From Mucilaginibacter sp. (GTDB lineage Bacteria > Bacteroidota > Bacteroidia > Sphingobacteriales > Sphingobacteriaceae), in assembly GCF_028287845.1 (NCBI RefSeq), contig NZ_JAQBOW010000070.1:1-64000 (forward strand): DNA of 64,000 nucleotides. The letters are read 5' to 3'. A program made the position numbers and the translations under genes. The notes beneath the pieces were generated by a model. That model did no database searches and was not told the DNA's origin. It saw only the letters and a program-made list of their open reading frames with translations. Shown here piece after piece: positions 42,116 through 50,630 of the stretch; positions within the stretch are counted from its first letter, which is position 1, and the number at the start of each line of letters is the position of its first letter.

Positions 42116-42191
42116 TTAGTATCAAGTAGCAAGACATTGCGCTATGATACTATTGAATACTTGATACCTGATACTCACTACTTGATACTAA
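42116..42191. repeat. Inverted repeat of the ACTTGATAC word family
   Basis: ttagtatcaagtag (42116-42129) and ctacttgatactaa (42178-42191), 14-bp perfect. Confidence 0.75.
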
Positions 42192-42198
42192 ACAAACT

Positions 42199-42495
42199 AT
42201 GAATATAAAGATTGCAAACACGCTCTTTGACGAGGGCACATTTTCGGCCATGTATAAGGCTGGGTTTATCACTACCAAAGTTTTTATTTATCGCGAGATC
42301 TATTTATGGGTGCAGGCCCAAATTAAAACACGCGACATTACTAAAAACCAGGCTGTGCTTGAAGCTGAAGTAAAATTTGAAAAAGATGAACGCACTATTT
42401 GGCGGGCCATGAATAGCTTTTGTGATACTGACAAAGTAGTGTCACCATTCCATCAAAATAATTTTCCGACCTTTGATATATGCCAATCAGCATAA
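42199..42495 (+). CDS. Hypothetical prophage protein
   Basis: 98-aa ORF in a gap between morphogenesis genes. Confidence 0.5.
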   Translation: MNIKIANTLFDEGTFSAMYKAGFITTKVFIYREIYLWVQAQIKTRDITKNQAVLEAEVKFEKDERTIWRAMNSFCDTDKVVSPFHQNNFPTFDICQSA

Positions 42496-42691
42496 CAAAC
42501 ATGACTAAGATTCATAGGATTTAAAGAATTATAGGATTAATCAACAAATCAAAAGTACTGACAAACTTGCGTCACCACCAGTTAAATGAATAACCCCGAT
42601 ATTTGACTAAGATTTATAGGATTAAAAGATAATCAGCGAAATCCAGCAATCATTAAAATCAACGGTTCAGACTACTGACAAACTACTGTCA
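42429..42691. repeat. Three TGACA-N6-TGTCA-type palindromes
   Basis: tgacaaagtagtgtca (42429-42444), tgacaaacttgcgtca (42559-42574), tgacaaactactgtca (42676-42691), each followed by cca. Confidence 0.6.
42480..42493. promoter_or_regulatory. Prophage motif ATGCCAATYAGCAT, copy 3
   Basis: ATGCCAATCAGCAT, identical to copy 2. Confidence 0.5.
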
Positions 42692-42799
42692 CCACCCAAT
42701 TAAAGAATAACCCGGATATTTGTATATCCAATCGCCGGAATTAGCTCTGGCAAAAATCGATCTCAATTCTCATATCTAAAATCTCACATCTCAAAAAGC

Positions 42800-43987
42800 A
42801 TGAGTTACAAAATCTATTTATACGACACAGATACCGACTGTATAGGCTCGGGCAGTTTATCATCATCCTACTTACAATATCAGCTGGAAGCAGCGGCCGG
42901 CCAGGATGTAGAAGTTCACATTAGCTCGGTAGGTGGCAGCGCGTTCGACGCCATAGCCATATATGACCTGCTGAAGAAATACACCGGTAATGTAACTACC
43001 TACATCGATGCGCTGGCCGCCTCGGCTGCCTCTATAGTGGCAATGGGCGGTAAAAAAGTAGTAATGAGCAAATACGCCCTGCTCATGATACACAAACCAA
43101 TAGTAGGCAGCGGCGGTAACGCTGATGAACTGCTAAAGGATGTGCAGATGTTGAATGTAGTACAATCGCGCCTGGCGCAGATCTACATGGACAAGACCGG
43201 GTTGGACGGCGTTACGGTTAATAGTTTAATTAACGCCGTCACCTGGTTATCTGCAGACCAGGCGCTCGACCTTGGTTTTGTTGACGAGGTGGATGATTAC
43301 CAAACAGACATCACTAACAGCGCCATCATTAAAAACTACACCAGTACCGCCCCTGTATTTTATCAACGCTACATAAATAAAATCTTAAACAAAAACAGCA
43401 ATATGAACATCGAAAACAAGGAACTTATCGAAAAAACCACGTCGGTTCTGGATAAGATTATGAACTTCTTTAAGAAGGTGATTAACAAACAAACCGTTAC
43501 AGACAAGGGCACCCTGCACCACGCCGGCGAAATGGAAGAAGGCACAGAGGTTTACCAGGATGAGGATATGACTACCCCCGCTCCTGCCGATACCTACACT
43601 ACATCTGCCGGTAAAAAAATTGATGTTAAAGGCGGCCAGGTTGAAAAGGTAATACCTGCTACCGACGACGATGAAACCGACGTAGATGATGAATTACCGA
43701 CAAACAAATTTAAAGACGCAAAAGCCGGCGATGTGCAAAACAAAGTCTTAGAAATCAAAGCCAAACTACATGCACAAAACCAATTACTTAATGAAGCCAA
43801 AGCTGCCCTTGAAACTGCAAATGATCGCCTGCAAAAAACAAGAGAGGAGGTAAAAAATGAAATTAAATCAGACTTTACCCCAGAGGGCTCCAAACGAAGC
43901 AACAAAGCCAAAACCGAAACACAACCCTTTTTTGCACCGCAAACAACTTTAGCCCAAAACGCGGTTAAACGCGCAGTAGCCCCGTAA
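42800..43987 (+). CDS. ClpP-like head maturation protease with C-terminal scaffold-like region
   Basis: HISSVGGSAFDAIAIYDLLKKY...DALAASAASIVAMGG...LLMIHKP; coiled coil in the C-terminal half. Confidence 0.88.
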   Translation: MSYKIYLYDTDTDCIGSGSLSSSYLQYQLEAAAGQDVEVHISSVGGSAFDAIAIYDLLKKYTGNVTTYIDALAASAASIVAMGGKKVVMSKYALLMIHKPIVGSGGNADELLKDVQMLNVVQSRLAQIYMDKTGLDGVTVNSLINAVTWLSADQALDLGFVDEVDDYQTDITNSAIIKNYTSTAPVFYQRYINKILNKNSNMNIENKELIEKTTSVLDKIMNFFKKVINKQTVTDKGTLHHAGEMEEGTEVYQDEDMTTPAPADTYTTSAGKKIDVKGGQVEKVIPATDDDETDVDDELPTNKFKDAKAGDVQNKVLEIKAKLHAQNQLLNEAKAALETANDRLQKTREEVKNEIKSDFTPEGSKRSNKAKTETQPFFAPQTTLAQNAVKRAVAP

Positions 43988-44068
43988 CCCTTAAAGAGGG
44001 AACAATTATCCGAAATCAATCTTATTATACACACCTCATCCCTATACAAGTAAACCAAATTAATCAAA

Positions 44069-44095
44069 AGCTCCCCCTTTAGGGGGCTGGGGGGC
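44069..44095. repeat. C/G-rich hairpin upstream of the capsid gene
   Basis: agctccccctttagggggctggggggc. Confidence 0.65.
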
Positions 44096-44105
44096 AAATA
44101 TTTTT

Positions 44106-45314
44106 ATGGCTCAATTTACATTTACAAACAACACTTATGCCGGCGAAGCGCTGGCAGGATTTATGGCCAGCACACTTTTGGAAGCCGATTCGGTAAAGCG
44201 TGGATTATTGACCGTTATTAATGACGTAAAATCGCGCAAGGTTATCCTTGATGTAGACGACGACGTTATATTGCAAGACCCATCCGGCCTGTTCAATGAT
44301 CAGGGCACAACCGCATCGCAAACCGAAAGTTACCTGGACCCGGTAATTTACGAGTTCATGAAGCAGGAACAGTGGGATAAGCTGGCCCAGTCATGGGAAG
44401 CACAAAGCCTTAAACCGGGTGCCTTTATGGACTACGAAGGCGTGGTTGATCTATCAGACTTTATGGTGCAGCGTTATCTAACTAAAATACAAATTGCTAA
44501 TGAGCGCCTGTATTGGTTGGGTAAGGCATCAACCAAAGAGGCAACTTTTACCGCAGCCTTCCCCGGTTTATTGCCAACCATTGCAACAGCATCAGGAGTT
44601 TATAAAGTAGGCTTGGGTAAAGCTGCAACATCTATGGCTGCAACAGCTATTAGTGCATTAGGAGTTGTAACCGTATCAAGCACTGCAACTTTATCTGATG
44701 GCGACGTAGTTACAATTACCGGCGTAACCGGTACCAGCAAAGATACCACCAATGGCACCCCGGGAATTGATGTACAAGGGCAGTCTTACTTTATTCAGGT
44801 ATTAAGCGCTACAACATTTAAACTGGTACGTAATTACAATGAGGTTAATACACGTAAACCGGCAACTTTTTCAAGCACATCAGCTGCGGCAACTGTAAGC
44901 TATATTAACGCCAGCAACGTGCTTGATGTATTAACAGGAGTTTACGCGCAGCTTGACCCTGCAGACAGAAGCCAGGAAGATTTTAACCTGCAAATCCCTT
45001 TCCATGTAGGCTATGCATATGCGCAGGCACAAGCCAACAAAGCAGTTAATGTACTTAACGCGTTTACAGACACCAAAAAAATGGACTACCTGGGTGTACC
45101 GCTACAACTAATGAATCACTGGCAGGCAAATACCATATTAGGCGCACGCTCATCAAACTTATTTTTAGGAGTTGATTTGTTAGGTGATGCTTCAGAGCTT
45201 TCAACTGTTTATATGAAGCCTTATACTAACGATAATATAGTACGCATGAAGGCCCGTATGAAAGCTGCTGTGAACTTCAAGTTTGCTAATGAACTATTTT
45301 ACCTATCAGCCTAA
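44106..45314 (+). CDS. Major capsid protein
   Basis: 402-aa ORF directly after the head protease, capsid-like N-terminus and size. Confidence 0.75.
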   Translation: MAQFTFTNNTYAGEALAGFMASTLLEADSVKRGLLTVINDVKSRKVILDVDDDVILQDPSGLFNDQGTTASQTESYLDPVIYEFMKQEQWDKLAQSWEAQSLKPGAFMDYEGVVDLSDFMVQRYLTKIQIANERLYWLGKASTKEATFTAAFPGLLPTIATASGVYKVGLGKAATSMAATAISALGVVTVSSTATLSDGDVVTITGVTGTSKDTTNGTPGIDVQGQSYFIQVLSATTFKLVRNYNEVNTRKPATFSSTSAAATVSYINASNVLDVLTGVYAQLDPADRSQEDFNLQIPFHVGYAYAQAQANKAVNVLNAFTDTKKMDYLGVPLQLMNHWQANTILGARSSNLFLGVDLLGDASELSTVYMKPYTNDNIVRMKARMKAAVNFKFANELFYLSA

Positions 45315-45324
45315 AATTAAGGAG

Positions 45325-45395
45325 TGAATTAGTGAATAACTCCATTTCGCCAGCTCCACTAATCGCTCTTTACTAACCATTCACTCACTAATTCA
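45325..45395. repeat. Inverted repeat of the CACTAATTCA word family
   Basis: tgaattagtga (45325-45335) and tcactaattca (45385-45395). Confidence 0.55.
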
Positions 45396-45419
45396 ATAAT
45401 CACTAATTATTAATCACAC

Positions 45420-46004
45420 ATGTCAATTTACAATAAAATAAATGCAGGCTTTAGCCTGGGTACAAGCCAGCCTGTTACATCGGGTATAGAAGATGTTATC
45501 TATCTATTTAATGCTGATGATATCACACTTACCTATGATGCCACAAACCCGCTTATTATTACCGGTCTCACAGCGGTTAGCACAGCAAAGGTTTATAAGT
45601 TTGAAGGCACTAACAATAGCTTCAACACTATATCAAAACTGGCTAAGACCCAGGTGGGCCCGCGTTATACAGAAGAGATCGATTTCAATATTGCCGGTTT
45701 ATCAACTGATGTTAAAACGCAATTAATGGCTATGGGATATGGCCGTGTACGTGCCATCGCTATAAACAATTATAAAGCAAGTGATTCATCAATTGAATTA
45801 TTTGGCGCGGTTAACGGTTTGATATTAACCGATGCAGAGCGTAATGCTGCTGATGAAACTGTTGAAGGTGGTTACAAATTAAAATTAACTAATCCTGACA
45901 AGTTGAAAGAGCCATATCCTCCAAGAGCAATATCAATTGCACCTGAATCAGGAAGTGCTACTTATGCCAGTACAATTGCAGCCATAGAAGCTTTATTAGT
46001 ATAG
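45420..46004 (+). CDS. Phage virion protein, possibly tail tube
   Basis: 194-aa ORF between capsid and portal genes. Confidence 0.5.
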   Translation: MSIYNKINAGFSLGTSQPVTSGIEDVIYLFNADDITLTYDATNPLIITGLTAVSTAKVYKFEGTNNSFNTISKLAKTQVGPRYTEEIDFNIAGLSTDVKTQLMAMGYGRVRAIAINNYKASDSSIELFGAVNGLILTDAERNAADETVEGGYKLKLTNPDKLKEPYPPRAISIAPESGSATYASTIAAIEALLV

Positions 46005-46012
46005 GACATTAT

Positions 46013-46095
46013 GTCATTTGGTCATTAGTCGAACTATGACTAATGGCCAATCAACAAACAAAATTGACTACTTAAATGACTAATGACCAAATGAC
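46013..46095. repeat. Inverted repeat of the GACTAATGACCAAATGAC word family
   Basis: gtcatttggtcattagtc (46013-46030) and gactaatgaccaaatgac (46078-46095), 18-bp perfect. Confidence 0.8.
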
Positions 46096-46285
46096 TAAAA
46101 AATACATTTTAAAACCAGGCAAGCATCAATTCACACCCGGATCTGCAGCTATTCATGACAATAATAATCTTAGCGATAAAGAGGCGAAATGGTATCTGGA
46201 TAGATACCCCCATATTAAATCATTATTTACACAACTCCCAATAAGGTCAAAGCGAAGATCAAAAAGAAATGAGGTAACTATATGA
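46091..46285 (+). CDS. Small hypothetical prophage protein
   Basis: Starts at MTKKYILKPGKHQF; overlaps the portal start. Confidence 0.55.
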   Translation: MTKKYILKPGKHQFTPGSAAIHDNNNLSDKEAKWYLDRYPHIKSLFTQLPIRSKRRSKRNEVTI

Positions 46286-47577
46286 AAACCTATTTACCAC
46301 AAATTGAACGCAGAATATTAGTAAGACCGAATCAAACATTTGGCATATTAAATTTTGACCTTGATAATGCTTATCCCCAACGCATGCTGGAGTTAGTTGC
46401 AGCATCGCCGACAGCAAAAGATTGCTGGAACAAACGGGCAAAATTTATTGCCGGTAATGGTTTCGAAGAACAAGATCTAGGCAAACAGGTTATAAATTCA
46501 AGAGGGCTTACATTGGCAAAGCTTTTAAAAGCTATAGCTACCGACAAGGCCTTATTTACAGGTTTTGGCATGCATGTAAATTATAATGCCAATTATAAAA
46601 TAGCCTCGGTAAACTATGTTAAGTTCGAGGATATACGTATGGGTGATACGGATTGCCCGGATACTGCAGATAAGTTTGCATTATATTCTGATTGGGGCCG
46701 TAAGACATGGAAAAACATCATGCGCAGCAAGATTACTTTCCTTGATAAATATAATCCTGATCCTGAAGTGATAAAGCACCAGGCAGCTGCTGCCGGTGGA
46801 TGGGAAAACTACAAAGGACAGCTCTATTACTTCAATCCCGAAGTTGATGATTATCCCCTTATAGAAGCTGATAGCGTTTGGGAAGATTTTGAAACGGAAG
46901 CCGGTATTAAAATTTTTAATAACCGCGAAGTTACTACCGGCTTTTTACCATCAACAATGCTTTTTATGCAATCAAGGCGTGAAGAAGCAGATAATAGTAA
47001 GCCAGAAGGTGACGAAAAATACAATAATCAGCCGTCGCAATTAGAGAAAGATCTTGGCGCATTCCAGGGTGCTAAAAGCGCTCAAAAAATTATTGTGATA
47101 GAATATGAAGATGAAAATCAAAAACCCGAGTTTCAGCCCTACTCTATCCAGAATAACGACAAGCTGTTTGAAACCACCGAACGATCTGTAGAAGCACGTA
47201 TCATCAAAGGTTTTTCAGTGCCAAAGGAATTAATTAATGCTGAAAAATCATCCGGCTTAAGTAATGGCAGCGAAAAGAAAGAAGCGATACGCGAATTTAA
47301 TGATAATACAGCACCCGATAGATTAGAAATAGCTGAAGCTTTTGCTGAGATTTTCAGTCATTTTTACCAGGATATCAACTCGTCAGTCAACTGGAACATC
47401 ATACCGGTACCAGCTACAGTTGCCGACGACAAAGCCGGGATAGCAGCCGGATCAAGCATTAACCAGTTGTTATTATCAAACCTGCCTACGGCAAACAAAA
47501 TAGCCATACTTGTTTATGCCTACGGATTTAAACAGCAAGAGGCGGAAGAAATGGCTTCGGCTGAAACATTAAACTAA
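46282..47577 (+). CDS. Phage portal protein
   Basis: Portal-like pattern (CWNKRAKFIAGNGFEEQDL; TERSVEARIIKGFSVPKELINAEKSSGLSNGSEKKEAIREFNDNTAPDRLEIAEAF). Confidence 0.8.
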   Translation: MKTYLPQIERRILVRPNQTFGILNFDLDNAYPQRMLELVAASPTAKDCWNKRAKFIAGNGFEEQDLGKQVINSRGLTLAKLLKAIATDKALFTGFGMHVNYNANYKIASVNYVKFEDIRMGDTDCPDTADKFALYSDWGRKTWKNIMRSKITFLDKYNPDPEVIKHQAAAAGGWENYKGQLYYFNPEVDDYPLIEADSVWEDFETEAGIKIFNNREVTTGFLPSTMLFMQSRREEADNSKPEGDEKYNNQPSQLEKDLGAFQGAKSAQKIIVIEYEDENQKPEFQPYSIQNNDKLFETTERSVEARIIKGFSVPKELINAEKSSGLSNGSEKKEAIREFNDNTAPDRLEIAEAFAEIFSHFYQDINSSVNWNIIPVPATVADDKAGIAAGSSINQLLLSNLPTANKIAILVYAYGFKQQEAEEMASAETLN

Positions 47578-47585
47578 CTCTTTAT

Positions 47586-48203
47586 ATGAATCCAATTTTA
47601 ATTGACCAAAATACATTTCAGCGATACGAGGATATCTCGGTAAATGTGAAGCCCGAACGCCTTAAAGTATTTGTTAATAAAGCGCAGGACCTTGATCTGA
47701 AACCATTTTTAGGCTATGCCCTTTATTACGATTTCATTAAACACTTTAATGAAGACGGCACCATAAAAGATGACGCGCCACAACTTTATAAAGACCTGTT
47801 AAATGGCAGCGAATACCTTGACCGCGAAGGGCATATTGTTTTGTATGAAGGCTTACTCCCCACCTTGTTATATTTTTCGTTTGCCCGATTTATTGAAGCT
47901 GATGCTATTCACTATACGGCAACCGGGCCAATAATTAAGCATCATGATAATGGTGATGCTGTTGCCCCGCAATACCTTATAAAGCTGGTACAACAGCAGC
48001 GAAGCGTAGCAAACGCGCATGCCAACGAAGTTGAGAAATTTTTATGGGATCATAGGGCTGACTTTCCGTTATGGCGCTTTAGTAATAAAAACAGAAGCGC
48101 CCGGCAAGCCGGACCGCGTATACGTAGCATTGATAAAACCGATTTTAATTATTCCGGCGGCAGTTATGCACAAACCAATTATTTACCAATTACTGAAATA
48201 TAA
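47586..48203 (+). CDS. Head-tail connector-like protein (DUF6712-like)
   Basis: LIDQNTFQRYEDISVNVKPERLKVFVNKAQDLDLKPFLGYALYYDF, follows portal. Confidence 0.65.
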   Translation: MNPILIDQNTFQRYEDISVNVKPERLKVFVNKAQDLDLKPFLGYALYYDFIKHFNEDGTIKDDAPQLYKDLLNGSEYLDREGHIVLYEGLLPTLLYFSFARFIEADAIHYTATGPIIKHHDNGDAVAPQYLIKLVQQQRSVANAHANEVEKFLWDHRADFPLWRFSNKNRSARQAGPRIRSIDKTDFNYSGGSYAQTNYLPITEI

Positions 48204-48209
48204 CAAGCA

Positions 48210-50096
48210 ATGTCTGACAAAAAAATAAGCGAATTACCTTTAGCATCAGCCATTAACCCAACCGACATTTCTGTATTGGTAAGTAATGGAACTGATTACC
48301 AATTTGCATTTACCACCTTATTACAGCTTATTGGTTCAAGTTTAACTGTTGGAGCAAATATTTCATTTGGCATTACGCTACCTCAAAACACTACAGGTAA
48401 AAATGGCGATGTATTTATAAATACAAACACGGGATCATTTGCACAAAAAACATCCGGAACATGGGCAGTAGTTTACAGCCTGCCATCAACGGGTAATTTA
48501 ACTGATGGCACCGTTTTATATGGGATAGGCGTACCGGGTTCAGGAACAGGTAGTAATAATGACACCTACATTAATACCGGCACAGGTGTTTTTTACAAAA
48601 AATCAGCAGGTTCGTGGAGCCAGGTATTTTCTATGCAAACAGGTCCGCAAGGGCCACAAGGCACAGCCGGAACAAATGGCAATAATGGAACTAATGGTTT
48701 CAGCATATTGCATGGCAACTCCAACCCTTCCAATATAAGTACAGGTGTAAATGGCGATTTTTATATTAATACCACAAACTTTACTTTCTTCGGCCCCAAA
48801 ATAGCCGGCGATTGGGGGGCAGGAACATCATTAGTAGGTATTGGCCTGGAAACAGGTGGTACAACTGGCCAGGTGCTAGCAAAAAGCAGCAATAATGATT
48901 TTGATACCGCTTGGGTTAATCCACTTGTTATTAATGACGCCTCCGCCTCAACTACTAAGGTGTATAGCAGTAATAAAACGGCCGATTTAATTACCGGAGA
49001 AGCTTCTATCAGATCATCAGCAGATACAGCGCTGCAAAACAACATCAATGCAGAGGCTACCAATCGCGGAAGCGCAGATACCACATTACAAAATAATATT
49101 AATAGTGAAGCAGCAACCCGGGCTGCAGCTGATGTTACCTTGCAAACCAATATTAATGGCAAGCAAAATATTTGGGGTTTTACGCCTGAAAATATTGCCA
49201 GCAAAAACATAGCAAATGGCTATGCCGGATTAGACAGTTCTACCAAAATACCATCGTCTTTACTGCCGTCGTATGTTGACGATGTATTAGAGGTAGCCAA
49301 TTTTGCTACTTTGCAAGGCACAGGAGAAACTGGTAAAATTTACATAACACTTGATACCAACAAAGAATATAGATGGAGCGGCTCTACCTATATCCAGTTA
49401 GTGGCATCGCCGGGCAGTACAGATGCAGTGCCCGAGGGAAGTATTAATTTATATTTTACAACTGCGAGGATATTAGCCACGGTACTTTCAGGCATAAGCT
49501 TTTTAACAGGCACCCCGGTTGTATCAACCGATACCGTTTTGGCAGCAATGGGAAAGTTGCAGGCTCAACTAAATGGATTGCCATCCCTTTTTCAAGCTAA
49601 AGAAGATCAGCACTTAAGCACATCAAATTCACCGCAATTTGTTGATGTAACTACTACCGGTATGTTTATAGGCGGACGTAAAAATTTAGGAGCATCAGGT
49701 TTACCAAGCAGCTTTTATGGCAATGCTTATGGGCAAATGGCTATAGGATGGAACAGAACAGTAGGGCAAGGCGAAACAGACTTTCTTAATAATGGCGGAA
49801 CAGCTGTCGGCGCGGTCGGTGGGTTTCAATTTATTTTGGTTGATAACGCCGGTGCAGAAACCGTAATGTTCAGATTGGCCGGCAGTGACAACGCTGCAAT
49901 TTTTGCAGGCAGGATTTCACCGGGTATAATTGACGCATCCGCAACCCCGGCTACAGTATATCTAACCTATGACCCCACAACCAAGGCATTAATATCAAGA
50001 ACCGCCGCCCAGGTTGCGAGCGATATAGGTGGCGGTGGTGGTGGTGGCGGTTCTTCAAGTAAAATATCTTATAACTTTTATCAATCAGTATTATAA
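48210..50096 (+). CDS. Tail fibre with collagen-like segment
   Basis: GPQGPQGTAGTNGNNGTNG plus heptad-like repeats. Confidence 0.75.
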   Translation: MSDKKISELPLASAINPTDISVLVSNGTDYQFAFTTLLQLIGSSLTVGANISFGITLPQNTTGKNGDVFINTNTGSFAQKTSGTWAVVYSLPSTGNLTDGTVLYGIGVPGSGTGSNNDTYINTGTGVFYKKSAGSWSQVFSMQTGPQGPQGTAGTNGNNGTNGFSILHGNSNPSNISTGVNGDFYINTTNFTFFGPKIAGDWGAGTSLVGIGLETGGTTGQVLAKSSNNDFDTAWVNPLVINDASASTTKVYSSNKTADLITGEASIRSSADTALQNNINAEATNRGSADTTLQNNINSEAATRAAADVTLQTNINGKQNIWGFTPENIASKNIANGYAGLDSSTKIPSSLLPSYVDDVLEVANFATLQGTGETGKIYITLDTNKEYRWSGSTYIQLVASPGSTDAVPEGSINLYFTTARILATVLSGISFLTGTPVVSTDTVLAAMGKLQAQLNGLPSLFQAKEDQHLSTSNSPQFVDVTTTGMFIGGRKNLGASGLPSSFYGNAYGQMAIGWNRTVGQGETDFLNNGGTAVGAVGGFQFILVDNAGAETVMFRLAGSDNAAIFAGRISPGIIDASATPATVYLTYDPTTKALISRTAAQVASDIGGGGGGGGSSSKISYNFYQSVL

Positions 50097-50118
50097 CGGC
50101 GTCAGCCCTCTTGAGTAC
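50096..50118 (+). repeat. Intergenic 23-bp repeat, copy 1
   Basis: acggcgtcagccctcttgagtac after the stop of 48210-50096. Confidence 0.7.
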
Positions 50119-50148
50119 CCTTAAAAACCAATAACAACACGAGAAACT

Positions 50149-50580
50149 ATGGACAGTTCATCAAATCAATTATCATTTGCCACGCTTACTGGCACCTATC
50201 CCGCAACCAAATTAGCCTCAGGTCTATCCATCAATACAGATACTTTAATAGCTACCGGTGCAAGCCATGCAAGTATCGTTTTGGATGTGCTTTTCAGAAG
50301 TAAAGAAACCGTTACGCGCAATTTTGATATTATCATTTGTGCAACGGGCTCAAATGCTACAGCCGAAAATAATCGGGCGCAAATTATTATCCCGGCTAAC
50401 TCAGGCAATAACGGCAGCGCAGCACTTTGCTCATTAGCTGCTTTAGCACCATTATTATTCGATTTGGATTTAGCAGGTAATAGGGTATTAACGCTTGAAA
50501 GTGGAATATCTATTTATGTACGTAACCTGGCTGCATTAACAGCTGATATTTATGTAACTGTTAAACAAAGAAATTTCTAA
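50149..50580 (+). CDS. Hypothetical phage tail-region protein
   Basis: 143-aa ORF between fibre-like genes. Confidence 0.5.
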   Translation: MDSSSNQLSFATLTGTYPATKLASGLSINTDTLIATGASHASIVLDVLFRSKETVTRNFDIIICATGSNATAENNRAQIIIPANSGNNGSAALCSLAALAPLLFDLDLAGNRVLTLESGISIYVRNLAALTADIYVTVKQRNF

Positions 50581-50603
50581 ACGGCATTAGCCCTCTTGAG
50601 TAC
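50581..50603 (+). repeat. Intergenic 23-bp repeat, copy 2
   Basis: acggcattagccctcttgagtac, 21/23 identical to copy 1. Confidence 0.7.
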
Positions 50604-50630
50604 AATTAAAAAAAATAATAGAACGAAAAA

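Noticed and set aside
50028-50056. GGTGGC-rich tandem repeat
   Set aside because: Encodes the glycine-rich end of the tail fibre; ordinary low-complexity coding DNA.
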